Source of the DNA: Streptomyces hyaluromycini
GTDB taxonomy: Bacteria > Actinomycetota > Actinomycetes > Streptomycetales > Streptomycetaceae
DNA: 64,000 nt
Direction of reading: 5' to 3'
Assembly: GCF_002217755.1 (NCBI RefSeq)
Contig: NZ_BCFL01000017.1
Coordinates: 648,442 to 712,441 of the forward strand
The position numbers and the translations under genes are program-made. The notes beneath the pieces are model-generated. The model was given only the letters and a program-made list of their open reading frames with translations, had not been told where the DNA came from and searched no databases. Positions within the stretch are counted from its first letter, which is position 1. Each line of letters starts with the position of its first letter. Below are positions 45,067 to 54,085 of this stretch, one piece after another.

Positions 45067-45924
45067 TCAGTCCTGGCGGGTCACATCGGTCCCGGGGCCG
45101 CCGGAGAGCGTGTCCCGGCCGGGACCGCCGTACAGCCTGTCGTTGCCGCTGTTGCCGTACAGCTTGTCGTTCCCGCTGTTGCCGTACAGGACGTCATCGC
45201 CCTTGCCGCCGTACAGGGTGTCGGCGCCGGCTCCTCCGGTGATGGTGTCCTTGCCGTCGTCGCCGGACAGGTACTGGGCTCCGGCGCCGCCGCGCAGCAC
45301 GTCGTTGCCCTTGCCGCCCTGCACGATGTTGTCGCCGCCGCTCGCGTTGACCGTGTCGTTGCCGTCGCCGCCCCAGGCGAGACCTTCCTTGCCCACGGTG
45401 ATGGTGTCGTTGCCCGTGTCGCCGGAGACGTAGGCGCCGTCGAGGCGGCCGTAGTCGGCCGCCCGGTCGTTGCCGGGGCCCAGGGAGATCTCGGCGTAGA
45501 AGTAGATCTGATCGGTGGAGTTCTTGTACGCGACCATGTCGTTGCCGTCGCCGAGGTTCACGACGAGGGCGGCGTAAGGGTCCTGGGAGTCGATCAAGGT
45601 GACCGTGCAGGAGACTCGCGTGCGGTCCGCGCTGTCGGGGTAGACGCAGTCCTGGCCCGCGTCGATCGGGACGACGTCGTCGATCGCGTAGGTGATGCCT
45701 GTTTTGTCCGCTGTGAGGGTCCCCGTGACGGTGGCCTTGTTGGTCTGGCCGGGGGCGGCCTTGTAGGTGAGCTGCCAGCCGTGGCTGACCACGGCGGTGG
45801 CCGGTGCCGTCGCGGCGCCGGCGGGGCCGGCCGTGGTGAGTGCCGCGGCCATGGCCGCACCGAGAGCCAGCGTCATCGCCGGGACGGCGCGTATGACCCG
45901 GCGGCGGACGGGACGAGCATGCAT
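45067..45924 (-). CDS. Secreted calcium-binding (RTX-like) repeat protein
   Basis: The protein has 285 residues. It has a signal peptide (about 1-37, ending AGA), an N-terminal beta-rich part (about 40-140), and then hemolysin-type nonapeptide repeats. GGDGNDTVN, GGKGNDVLRGGAG, GGAGADTLYGGKGDDVLYG and similar units form a calcium-binding beta-roll at the C-terminus. No type I secretion genes lie nearby and the protein has a Sec-type signal, so it is likely exported by Sec. GGAGG precedes the ATG at 45924. Confidence 0.9.
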   Translation of the reverse strand: MHARPVRRRVIRAVPAMTLALGAAMAAALTTAGPAGAATAPATAVVSHGWQLTYKAAPGQTNKATVTGTLTADKTGITYAIDDVVPIDAGQDCVYPDSADRTRVSCTVTLIDSQDPYAALVVNLGDGNDMVAYKNSTDQIYFYAEISLGPGNDRAADYGRLDGAYVSGDTGNDTITVGKEGLAWGGDGNDTVNASGGDNIVQGGKGNDVLRGGAGAQYLSGDDGKDTITGGAGADTLYGGKGDDVLYGNSGNDKLYGNSGNDRLYGGPGRDTLSGGPGTDVTRQD

Positions 45925-46069
45925 GGAAACCTCCGAGAGGACGGTGCGCAACGACGCGAACTACGCCTCGTCGGACTCGGAGCCCACCTCTTTGGTTGGG
46001 CAACTTCTGCACAAACACGTGGAGTTCAACTCCCGGACATCCACTGGACCGAGGAAATCCGAGGCCCGG

Positions 46070-46462
46070 TCAGATGAGGGCGTGTCCGGTCGTCGCGTCC
46101 ACGTGCCCGGGAACCTCGTCGTGCCGATCGCCCACCGTGAGGGTTCCGGTGGGCTCTAGGAGCAGGATCTCGGTGGGCACGCGCGCGTGCGGCTTGTGTT
46201 CGATGCCGCGGGGCACCGTGAAGACGGAGCCCTTGGGGAGGACGACCGTGCGCTCGCCCGCCGGCTCCCGCAGGGCGATGTGCAGCTCGCCCTCCAGGAC
46301 CAGGAAGAACTCGTCGGTGTGGTCGTGGACGTGCCAGAGGTGCTCGCCCTCGACCTTGGCGACGCGGACGTCGTAGTCGTTGACGGCGGTGACGATGCGC
46401 GGGCTCCACCGGTCCTCGAAGGAGGCGAGGGCATGGGCGAGGGAGATGGGTTCACTGGTCAT
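46070..46462 (-). CDS. Cupin domain protein
   Basis: The protein has 130 residues. The single cupin barrel has HLWHVHDHTDEFFLVLEGEL with three His and one Glu metal ligands, then FTVPRGIEHKPHA with the fourth His. Its role may be small-molecule binding or dioxygenation. The ATG at 46462 is eight bases past AGGA and is preferred over 46471. It diverges from a GlxA-type regulator with about 53 bases between, so it is a probable target of that regulator. Confidence 0.87.
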   Translation of the reverse strand: MTSEPISLAHALASFEDRWSPRIVTAVNDYDVRVAKVEGEHLWHVHDHTDEFFLVLEGELHIALREPAGERTVVLPKGSVFTVPRGIEHKPHARVPTEILLLEPTGTLTVGDRHDEVPGHVDATTGHALI

Positions 46463-46515
46463 GGCGGTCATCCTGGGCCGTGGCCAGGCATCGGCGTGAG
46501 TGCTAGAAATCGCAT

Positions 46516-47514
46516 ATGGCGCAAGGATCCTCTCAGTCGACCCACCGGGTGGCCGTGATCGTCGACGCGGGCACCAATCCGTTCGAGGTCGGGGTCGCCA
46601 CCGAGCTGTTCGGGCTGCCGCGGCCCGAGCTGGGGCTGCGCGTCCCGCCGTACGAGGTGACGGTGTGCGCGCCCACGCGCGAGGTGCGCATGAACCACGG
46701 CTTCTTCACCCTGAGCGGGGTGGCGGGACTGGCGGCCGTGGACGAGGCGGACACGGTCGTCGTACCGGGGCGGCCGGACAACGTCGTACCGCGCGGTGCC
46801 GACGTCATCGACGCGATCCGGCGCGCGCACGCGCGCGGGGTGCGGGTGGTGAGCTTCTGCACCGGGACCTTCGCGCTCGCCGAGGCCGGGCTGCTGGACG
46901 GCCGGCCCGCCACCACGCACTGGCGCTGGGCGGACGCGTTCCGGGAACTGCATCCCCGGGTGCTGCTCCGGCCCGACGTGCTCTTCGTCGACGACGGCGA
47001 CCTGCTCACCGCCTCCGGCAGCGCGGCCGCGCTGGACCTGGGGCTGCACATCTGGCGGCAGGACCACGGTGCCGAGATCGCCAACGCGGTCTCCCGGCGG
47101 CTGGTGTTCGCCTCGCACCGGGACGGCGGGCAGCGGCAGTTCGTGGAGCGGCCGGTGCCCGAGGTGCCGGGCGAGTCACTGGGACCGCTCCTGGCCTGGG
47201 CCCAGGAGCGGCTGGGCGAACCGCTGACGGTGGCGGACCTGGCCGCGCGGGCGGCCGTCTCCCCCGCCACCCTGCACCGCCGGTTCCGCGCCCAGCTGGG
47301 CACCACCCCGCTGGCCTGGCTGACCGGGGAGCGGGTCACTCTCGCCTGCCGGCTGATCGAGCGCGGGGAGGAGCGGCTCGACGTCGTCGCGGCGCGCAGC
47401 GGGCTCGGTACGGCGGCGAACCTGCGCGCACGGCTGCGGCGCGAGACCGGCCTCAGCCCCTCGGACTACCGGCGGCGTTTCGGGCCGGTGGTGCGGGAAG
47501 GGGTACAGGCATGA
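46516..47514 (+). CDS. GlxA-family AraC-type transcriptional regulator
   Basis: The protein has 332 residues. Residues 10-185 form a DJ-1/PfpI-like domain with SFCTGTFALAEAGLLDGR, where Cys sits at the nucleophile elbow. Residues 225-325 form an AraC-type double helix-turn-helix (LTVADLAARAAVSPATLHRR and GLGTAANLRARLRR). It probably controls the divergent cupin gene. The stop codon overlaps the start of the LURP-one gene (ATGA), so the two are coupled. Confidence 0.92.
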   Translation: MAQGSSQSTHRVAVIVDAGTNPFEVGVATELFGLPRPELGLRVPPYEVTVCAPTREVRMNHGFFTLSGVAGLAAVDEADTVVVPGRPDNVVPRGADVIDAIRRAHARGVRVVSFCTGTFALAEAGLLDGRPATTHWRWADAFRELHPRVLLRPDVLFVDDGDLLTASGSAAALDLGLHIWRQDHGAEIANAVSRRLVFASHRDGGQRQFVERPVPEVPGESLGPLLAWAQERLGEPLTVADLAARAAVSPATLHRRFRAQLGTTPLAWLTGERVTLACRLIERGEERLDVVAARSGLGTAANLRARLRRETGLSPSDYRRRFGPVVREGVQA

Positions 47515-48005
47515 GATTCCTGGTACGCGACCGGCTCCTCGGCTTCGGCGAGGACTACTGGATCGAGGACGAGCACGGCGACAAGGTGTTCCTCGTCGAC
47601 GGCAAGGCCATGCGGGTGCGGGACACGTTCGAGCTGAAGGACCGGCACGGGCGCGTGCTCGTCGACTTCCACCAGAAGATGTTCGCCCTGCGCGACACCA
47701 TGGTGATCGAACGCGAGGGCGAGCCCCTGGCGACCATCAGACGCAAGCGGCTCTCGCTCCTGCGCAACCACTACCGGGTCCACCTGGTCGACGGCACCGA
47801 ACTCGACGTCAGCGGCAAGATCCTCGACCGGGAGTTCGCCGTCGAGTACGACGGCGAGCTGCTGGCCGTGGTCTCCCGGCGCTGGCTGCACGTGCGGGAG
47901 ACCTACGGACTCGACGTCGTACGCGACGACGCGGACCCGGCGCTGCTGATCGCGGTGGCGGTGTGCGTCATCCACCTCGCCGACAAGGAGCGGGACGGGG
48001 ACTAG
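47511..48005 (+). CDS. LURP-one-related protein (Tubby-like fold)
   Basis: The protein has 164 residues. MRFLVRDRLLGFGEDYWIED, DTFELKDRHGRVLVDFHQK and LDREFAVEYDGELLAVVSRR follow the 12-stranded barrel pattern of LURP-one-related/Tubby-C-like proteins. These bind membrane lipids or act as scramblase-like proteins in other systems; the bacterial role is unknown. The ATG overlaps the GlxA stop, so it forms a two-gene unit. Confidence 0.87.
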   Translation: MRFLVRDRLLGFGEDYWIEDEHGDKVFLVDGKAMRVRDTFELKDRHGRVLVDFHQKMFALRDTMVIEREGEPLATIRRKRLSLLRNHYRVHLVDGTELDVSGKILDREFAVEYDGELLAVVSRRWLHVRETYGLDVVRDDADPALLIAVAVCVIHLADKERDGD

Positions 48006-48026
48006 AAGGGGGGATGAGAAGGGGAC

Positions 48027-48824
48027 TCAGCGGTGGCGCGGGGGGTCCAGGCCCAGGAGGCGGTCCTTGAGGGCCGGGAACTGTTCGCGGGTCGCGGCGA
48101 CCTTGGCCGGGTCGAGGTCGACGGTGAGGATCTCCTCGCCGGCGCCCGCCTCGGCCAGCACCTCGCCCCACGGATCGACCACGATCGAGTGACCCGCCTG
48201 CGGAACTCCGGCATGCGTCCCGGCCGTTCCACACGCGAGCACGAACGCCTGGTTCTCGACCGCCCGCGCCTGGGCCAGCAGCGTCCAGTGCGCGCGTCGC
48301 CGCTCGGGCCAGCCCGCCGAGAGCACCAGCGTCTCGGCGCCGGCGTCGACGAGTCCGCGGAAGAGTTCGGGGAAACGGAGGTCGTAGCAGGTGGCCACGC
48401 CCAGCGTGGTCTCGGGCAGCCGGACCGTCACCAGTTCCCGTCCCGCGCCCATCAGCACCGCCTCGCCCTTGTCGAAGCCGAAGCGGTGGATCTTGCGGTA
48501 GGCCGCGGCCAGCTCACCGGAGGGGGAGAAGACGAGAGCCGTGTTGTAGAGGGGGCCCTCAGGGCCACGCTCGGGGATCGAGCCGGCGTGCAGCCAGACG
48601 CCCGCGTCGCTCGCCGCCTTCGCCATCGCCTCGTACGTCGGCCCTTCGAGCGGCTCGGCCTCCGTCGCGAACTTCTCGTAGGCGAACGCGCCGGTCGTCC
48701 ACAGCTCGGGCAGTACGACGAGATCGGCATCCGCCTGCTCGCGCACCAGTGCGGTCACGCGCTGCCGACGAGATTCAACCGATTCGCCCTCGTTTACGTC
48801 GATCTGGATGAGCGAGGCGCGCAC
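48027..48824 (-). CDS. Carbon-nitrogen hydrolase (nitrilase superfamily)
   Basis: The protein has 265 residues. The catalytic Glu lies in VVLPELW (Glu40), the Lys in YRKIHRFGF and the nucleophile Cys in GVATCYDLRFPE. The family includes omega-amidases and deaminated-glutathione amidase (Nit1-like), which repair side products in the cytoplasm. The GTG at 48824 has GGTGG upstream; a longer start at 48857 is possible. It is convergent with the LURP-one gene. Confidence 0.93.
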   Translation of the reverse strand: MRASLIQIDVNEGESVESRRQRVTALVREQADADLVVLPELWTTGAFAYEKFATEAEPLEGPTYEAMAKAASDAGVWLHAGSIPERGPEGPLYNTALVFSPSGELAAAYRKIHRFGFDKGEAVLMGAGRELVTVRLPETTLGVATCYDLRFPELFRGLVDAGAETLVLSAGWPERRRAHWTLLAQARAVENQAFVLACGTAGTHAGVPQAGHSIVVDPWGEVLAEAGAGEEILTVDLDPAKVAATREQFPALKDRLLGLDPPRHR

Positions 48825-49007
48825 ACTACCACCGTCCTGGCAATTCGAGCCGTCCACACGGGCCTACGATCGTCACACGAAAGCACTGCCGGGGTGCCTC
48901 ACAGCAGCGTAACTTAGCGTCTCAAGACACCCGCCGACAGCAGCCACCGCCCACTGGCAGCGCCGCCACCACCTGCCCGAGTACCGACCGCCGAGGGGTC
49001 CCGTTCC

Positions 49008-49832
49008 GTGAGTCTGCATCCCACCCTCCAGCCCTACGCCGACGCTTGGACCCACTCCATCGAAGCGATATCCGAGCTGGTGACGCCGCTTGTCGAGGGC
49101 GAGTGGAACCGGCGGACACCGTGCCCGGGCTGGTCGGTGCGGGACGTGGTCTCCCACGTCATCGGCCTGGACAACGAGATGCTCGGCGACCCGCGCCCCA
49201 TCCACACCCTGCCGCGCGACCTCTACCACGTCACCAACGAGGCCCAGCGCTACACGGAGATGCAGGTCGACGTACGACGCCACCACACGGCGCCGGAGAT
49301 GACCTCGGAGCTGGAGTACACGGTCATCCGCCGCAACCGCCAGCTGCGCAACGAGTCGCGGGAGCCGGGGCACATCGTGCGCGGGCCGATGAGCAAGGAG
49401 ATCACCCTCGAAGAGGCCATGCGCAACCACGCCTTCAACGTGTGGGTGCACGAGCAGGACCTGCGGGCGGCGCTGGGACGGCCGGGCAACCTCGACTCCC
49501 CGGGCGCGCAGATCGCCCGGGACGTACTGCTCGGCGAGCTGCCCCGGGTGGTCGCCAAGGACGCCGAGGCGCCGCGCAGTTCGGCCGTCATCTTCGACGT
49601 GCACGGGCCGATCGAGTTCCTGCGCACGATCCGCATCGACATCCAGGGCCGCGGCACCCTGGAGGCCACCCCCGCGCTCGGCCCCGCCGCCATCTTCACC
49701 CTCGACTGGGAGACCTACGTCCGCCTGGCCTGCGGCCGCACCACCCCGGAGGCGGTCGCGGACCGGGTGAAGGCGGAGGGCGACCAGGAGCTGACGGCGG
49801 CGATCCTGCGCAATTTCGCGGTCACGCAGTAA
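49008..49832 (+). CDS. Maleylpyruvate isomerase/DinB-type mycothiol-dependent enzyme
   Basis: The protein has 274 residues. The N-terminal four-helix DinB-like MDMPI domain has PCPGWSVRDVVSHVIGLDNEM, giving the first metal His, and HAFNVWVHEQDLRAAL, giving the others. A C-terminal MDMPI_C/SCP2-like domain follows. Members use mycothiol to detoxify or isomerise small electrophiles. No leader is obvious before GTG 49008. Confidence 0.9.
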   Translation: MSLHPTLQPYADAWTHSIEAISELVTPLVEGEWNRRTPCPGWSVRDVVSHVIGLDNEMLGDPRPIHTLPRDLYHVTNEAQRYTEMQVDVRRHHTAPEMTSELEYTVIRRNRQLRNESREPGHIVRGPMSKEITLEEAMRNHAFNVWVHEQDLRAALGRPGNLDSPGAQIARDVLLGELPRVVAKDAEAPRSSAVIFDVHGPIEFLRTIRIDIQGRGTLEATPALGPAAIFTLDWETYVRLACGRTTPEAVADRVKAEGDQELTAAILRNFAVTQ

Positions 49833-49926
49833 GAAGTGGGATAGAGATACCCCGGTGGCCGGGAAGAGGCTGCGCCGGTAATTATTCGGTGCCCTGCGGC
49901 GGCCGTCACGACCTATCTTTCCCGGC

Positions 49927-50691
49927 ATGACCGCAGCCACCACACCGCAGGACGACCTCCCGCCGCGCCTCGCCCGGCTCACCTTCCACGGCCCGCTCTC
50001 CGAGGCCCGCGCGGCCGCGATGGTCGACCGTCTCGCCGCGTCCCTTCCCGCCACCGTGCTCGACATCGGCTGCGGCTGGGGCGAGCTGATGCTCCGGCTG
50101 CTGGCGGCCGTACCGCAGGCGCACGGCGTCGGGGTGGACGTGAACGCGGCGGACCTGGAGCGGGGGCGGCGTGCCGCCGGGGCGCGGGGGCTGGCCGACC
50201 GGGTGGAGTTCGCCGAGGAGTCGGCGGTGGGCACCGGCCGGGGCCCGGCCGACGTGGTGCTGTGCCTCGGGGCGAGCCAGGCGCTGAGCGACGACCTCGT
50301 GCCTGCCCTGCGGGAGTTGCGGCGGCTGGTGGCCGACGGCGGGCGCGTCCTGCTCGGCGAGGGCTTCTGGCAGCGCACCCCGACCGAGGCGGAGCTGGCC
50401 GGGATGTGGCCGGGCGCCTCGGCCGCCGACCACCACGACCTGGCCGCCCTGGTCGACCTGACGGTGTCCGCCGGCTTCCGCCCGGAGTGGATCGAGACGG
50501 CGAGCCTCGACGAGTGGGAGAAGTTCGAGTCGGCGTACCAGGCGGACAAGGAACTGTGGCTGGCGTCCAACCCCGGCCACCCCCTGGCAGCGGAAACCCG
50601 CGAACGCCTCGACTCCCACCGCGCGGCCTGGCTGGCATACCGGGGCGTCCTGGGCCTGGCGTACCTGACCCTCGTACCGACGGCGCAATGA
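49927..50691 (+). CDS. SAM-dependent class I methyltransferase
   Basis: The protein has 254 residues. Motif I is VLDIGCGWGELMLRLL, Asp in GVGVDVNAADL binds the ribose, and VVLCLGASQAL and GGRVLLGEGFW are motifs IV and post-IV. The substrate is unknown. TATCTT lies just before the ATG, so the message may be leaderless. It lies on the same strand as the MDMPI gene, about 95 bases after it. Confidence 0.9.
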   Translation: MTAATTPQDDLPPRLARLTFHGPLSEARAAAMVDRLAASLPATVLDIGCGWGELMLRLLAAVPQAHGVGVDVNAADLERGRRAAGARGLADRVEFAEESAVGTGRGPADVVLCLGASQALSDDLVPALRELRRLVADGGRVLLGEGFWQRTPTEAELAGMWPGASAADHHDLAALVDLTVSAGFRPEWIETASLDEWEKFESAYQADKELWLASNPGHPLAAETRERLDSHRAAWLAYRGVLGLAYLTLVPTAQ

Positions 50692-50861
50692 CCGCCCCCA
50701 CCCCCGCCCCGGTCACACCGACGGCCGCCTGACCGCCGCACCGGCGGCCGGCTGACCGCGTCGCACGCCCGGAAAGCCGCCGACGGCGATCGCCCCCACA
50801 GGTCGTCCGGCCTCTCTGCCGACGGTGAACGGGCGGTGCGCGGGTGGGAGAACAAAACGGC

Positions 50862-52163
50862 TCACGCAGGCACGTGCACCGTCTCCACCCGGCTCGCCAC
50901 CAACCGCTCCCGCTCCCGCCGGACCGCCCGCCCCCGCAACCGCAGAATCTGGCTCACCCCCAGCGCCTGCAGCACGAACACGCACGAGAAGGCCACCGTG
51001 TAGTTGTCGCCGGTGGCGTCCAGCAGCACACCCACCACGAACAACGTCGTCATCGAGGCCGTGAAACCACCCATGTTGGTGATCCCGGACGCGGTCCCCT
51101 GCCGCTCGGGCGGGTTGGCGGGACGGGCGAAGTCGAAGCCGATCATCGACGCCGGCCCGCACGCCCCCAGCACCGCGCACAACACCACCAGCAGCCACAT
51201 CGGCGCATGGTCGGCCGGATACACCAGCGTCGCCGCCCACACCACGGCCGTCGCCCCGACCGTGCCCAGCGCCAGCGGCAGCCGCGCCGTGTGGTGCCGG
51301 GCGACGATCTGGCCGTAGACGAGGCCGACCACCATGTTGCAGAGGACGACCAGGGTCAGCAGCTCACCGGCCGTGGCGCGGGACAGCCCCTGCGCCCGGA
51401 CCAGGAACGGCAGCCCCCACAGCAGCAGGAACACCATCGCCGGGAACTGGGTGGTGAAGTGCACCCACAGGCCCAGCCGGGTCCCCGGCTCCCGCCAGGA
51501 CGCGGCGATCTGCTTCCGTACGTACGCCGCTCCCTGGTGCGGGAAGGGCTCGGGCTCGTAGCCCTCGGGGTGGTCCTGGAGGAAGAACAGGACGAGGACC
51601 AGGACGACCGCACCGGCCAGGGCGCTGCCCGCGAACGCCGGGGTCCAGCCGATGCCGTGCAGCAGCCGGGCCAGGACCAGCGTGGAGACGAGGTTGCCGG
51701 CCATGCCGGCCAGACCGGCGAGCTGGGCGACGAGCGGGCCGCGCCGGGCCGGGAACCAGCGGGTGCCGAGCCGCAGCACGCTGATGAACGTCATCGCGTC
51801 ACCGCAGCCGAGCAGCGCGCGCGAGGCGAGCGCGGTGCCGTACGACGGGGAGAAGGCGAAGCCCAGCTGTCCGGCGGTGAACAGCACCGCGCCGATGGAC
51901 AGCATCTTCTTCGTGCCGAGGCGGTCGACGAGCAGGCCGACGGGTATCTGCATGCCGGCGTAGACCAGCAGCTGGAGGATCGAGAACGTGGACAGGGCCG
52001 AGGCGCCCACGTGGAAGCGGTCGGCGGCGTCGAGACCGGCGACCCCGAGGGACGTACGGAAGATGACGGCGACGAAGTAGACCGAGACGCCTATGCACCA
52101 GACGGCGACGGCCCGGCGGCCGCCCGGCGGATCACCGGGCAGCGACGCGCTGCCGCGGCTCAT
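50862..52163 (-). CDS. MFS transporter
   Basis: The protein has 433 residues with twelve hydrophobic segments. Features include PVGLLVDRLGTKKMLSIGAV (motif A between helices 2 and 3) and GCGDAMTFISVLRLGTRWFP. It is likely a secondary transporter of the anion:cation symporter or nitrate/sugar-phosphate branches; the substrate is unknown. Its ATG overlaps the GntR stop by four bases, so regulator and transporter are one unit. Confidence 0.92.
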   Translation of the reverse strand: MSRGSASLPGDPPGGRRAVAVWCIGVSVYFVAVIFRTSLGVAGLDAADRFHVGASALSTFSILQLLVYAGMQIPVGLLVDRLGTKKMLSIGAVLFTAGQLGFAFSPSYGTALASRALLGCGDAMTFISVLRLGTRWFPARRGPLVAQLAGLAGMAGNLVSTLVLARLLHGIGWTPAFAGSALAGAVVLVLVLFFLQDHPEGYEPEPFPHQGAAYVRKQIAASWREPGTRLGLWVHFTTQFPAMVFLLLWGLPFLVRAQGLSRATAGELLTLVVLCNMVVGLVYGQIVARHHTARLPLALGTVGATAVVWAATLVYPADHAPMWLLVVLCAVLGACGPASMIGFDFARPANPPERQGTASGITNMGGFTASMTTLFVVGVLLDATGDNYTVAFSCVFVLQALGVSQILRLRGRAVRRERERLVASRVETVHVPA

Positions 52164-52810
52164 CGGACCTCACCCCGCGCCAGGTGCGCGAACCAGTCGA
52201 CGTGCCGGTGCACAAGGCCGACCGCGCGATCAGCATCCCCCGCGCGCAGCGCGTCCAGGATCTCCTCGTGCTCGGTCAGCGACTTGGCGATGCGGTCGGG
52301 GTGCGCGTGCATGATGGCGACGCCCATCCGCAACTGGCGGTCGCGCAGCTGGTCGTAGAGGCGGGAGAGAATCTCGTTGCCGCCGTCGCGGACGATCGCG
52401 GCGTGGAAGCAGCGGTCCGTGACGGCCGCGGCGGCCAGGTCACCGGCGGCGGCCTCGGCCTTCTGCCGGTCGAGCAGTTCCTGAAGCCGGGCCACGAGCC
52501 CCGCCGACGCCGGTACGGCCTTGCGCACCGCGTGTTCCTCCACCAGCATCCGGGTCTCCACCACGTCCGCGATCTCCTGTGCGGAGACGGGCAGCACCAT
52601 GGCGCCCTTCTTCGGGTAGAGCTTGATCAGGCCCTCGGCCTCCAGGCGCAGCAGCGCCTCGCGGACGGGGGTGCGGGAGACCCCGACGGCGTCGGCCAGC
52701 TCGCCCTCGGTGAGGAGCGTGCCGCCTTCGTAGTGACGGTCCAGGACGCCTTGCTTGACATGGGAGTACACACGGTCGGCGGCGGGGGGCTGCTTGACGG
52801 CCAGGCTCAT
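52160..52810 (-). CDS. GntR-family (FadR-type) regulator
   Basis: The protein has 216 residues. A GntR winged helix (about 10-75) has LADAVGVSRTPVREALLRLE as the recognition region. An FCD-type helical ligand domain follows (about 85-210), with VTDRCFHAAIV and LTEHEEILDALRAGD carrying the His/Asp metal-site residues. It probably controls itself and the coupled MFS gene. ATG 52810 and GTG 52816 are both possible starts. Confidence 0.9.
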   Translation of the reverse strand: MSLAVKQPPAADRVYSHVKQGVLDRHYEGGTLLTEGELADAVGVSRTPVREALLRLEAEGLIKLYPKKGAMVLPVSAQEIADVVETRMLVEEHAVRKAVPASAGLVARLQELLDRQKAEAAAGDLAAAAVTDRCFHAAIVRDGGNEILSRLYDQLRDRQLRMGVAIMHAHPDRIAKSLTEHEEILDALRAGDADRAVGLVHRHVDWFAHLARGEVR

Positions 52811-53007
52811 GCCCACAGCTTAGATACAACACGTACGCAAGCAGCCTCTTCGTCCATCATCCGGACGTGATGTAAATCGCCCTCAGCAACCGCACAACCA
52901 TCTGTGCTACTTACGTGTCACACACGTGCGGCCCCACCCGCTTTGGCACCCCCAACTCGGCCGCACTCCAGGGGCATTACGACTCGACTCGACTCGGGGT
53001 ATTTCAG

Positions 53008-53907
53008 TTGATTACCGGTATTAAGGGCACCAGCTTCCGCAGGGCCGTCGCCGTCGCCGTCACGTCCGGCGCGATGCTCGCGACCGGCGCCCTCACCGCG
53101 GCTCCCGCGCAGGCCGTCACCGTGCCGACGATCGTGGCCAAGGGTGGCTACGTCATGAATAATTCGACCGCGAAGACGCTGTACACGAAGAAGGCGGACA
53201 CCGAGCTGTCCACCGGCTCCACCACGAAGATCATGACCGCCAAGGTCGTGCTCGCGCAGTCCAACCTGAACCTCGACAAGAAGGTCACGATCCAGAAGGC
53301 GTACAGCGACTACATCGTCGCCAACACCGCCTCCTCGGCCCACCTGATCGTCGGCGACAAGGTCACCGTCCGCCAGCTCCTCTACGGGCTGATGCTGCCC
53401 TCCGGCTGCGACGCCGCCTACGCGCTCGCGGACACCTACGGCACCGGCACCACCCGCGCCAAGCGGGTCGCCAACTTCGTCGCCAAGATGAACACCGCCG
53501 CGAAGAACCTGGGTCTGACGCACACCCACTTCGACTCCTTCGACGGCATCGGCAACGGCAACAACTACTCGACGCCGCGCGACCTGACGAAGATCGCCAG
53601 CAGCGCGATGAAGAACGCCACGTTCCGCACGGTCGTCAAGACGAAGAGCTACACGGCGAAGACGGTCACCAAGACCGGTTCCACCCGCACCATGGGTACC
53701 TGGACCAACACCAACACGCTGCTCAGCAGCTACAGCGGCGCCATCGGCATCAAGACCGGCTCCGGCCCCGAGGCCAAGTACTGCCTGGTCTTCGCCGCGA
53801 CCCGCAACGGCAAGACGGTCATCGGCACCGTCCTCGCCTCCACCTCGATCACCCAGCGCGCGACGGACGCCACGAAGCTCCTGAACTACGGCTTCTCGAC
53901 GATCTGA
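53008..53907 (+). CDS. D-alanyl-D-alanine carboxypeptidase (S11 family)
   Basis: The protein has about 299 residues. The signal peptide (1-36, ending AQA) is followed by the penicillin-binding domain. The SxxK motif is STTK (Ser71 to Lys74), the second motif reads SGC in MLPSGCDAAYALAD, and the KTG triad is in GIKTGSGP. It trims the terminal D-Ala of peptidoglycan stem peptides outside the membrane. No C-terminal membrane anchor is seen. A TTG start at 53008 is proposed because the signal peptide begins there; GTG at 52915 would add 31 unlikely residues. Confidence 0.85.
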   Translation: MITGIKGTSFRRAVAVAVTSGAMLATGALTAAPAQAVTVPTIVAKGGYVMNNSTAKTLYTKKADTELSTGSTTKIMTAKVVLAQSNLNLDKKVTIQKAYSDYIVANTASSAHLIVGDKVTVRQLLYGLMLPSGCDAAYALADTYGTGTTRAKRVANFVAKMNTAAKNLGLTHTHFDSFDGIGNGNNYSTPRDLTKIASSAMKNATFRTVVKTKSYTAKTVTKTGSTRTMGTWTNTNTLLSSYSGAIGIKTGSGPEAKYCLVFAATRNGKTVIGTVLASTSITQRATDATKLLNYGFSTI

Positions 53908-53929
53908 CCCGCCCCGCACTGAGCCGACG

Positions 53930-53960
53930 AAGGCCCGCCGCACCCCATGCGGCGGGCCTT
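53930..53960 (+). terminator. Hairpin terminator after the carboxypeptidase gene
   Basis: AAGGCCCGCCGCA (53930-53942) pairs with TGCGGCGGGCCTT (53948-53960) and is followed by TTGCC. Confidence 0.85.
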
Positions 53961-54085
53961 TTGCCATACCCGAACGACCTCACGCAGCAGAACTCCCGCC
54001 CTTCCCTCGCAATCGTGAACATCCAGGTATTTGACTGGCATATTCGATTTTCTCCGCCCTAGGTTCCGCAGCGGAGGTGGTTCAC

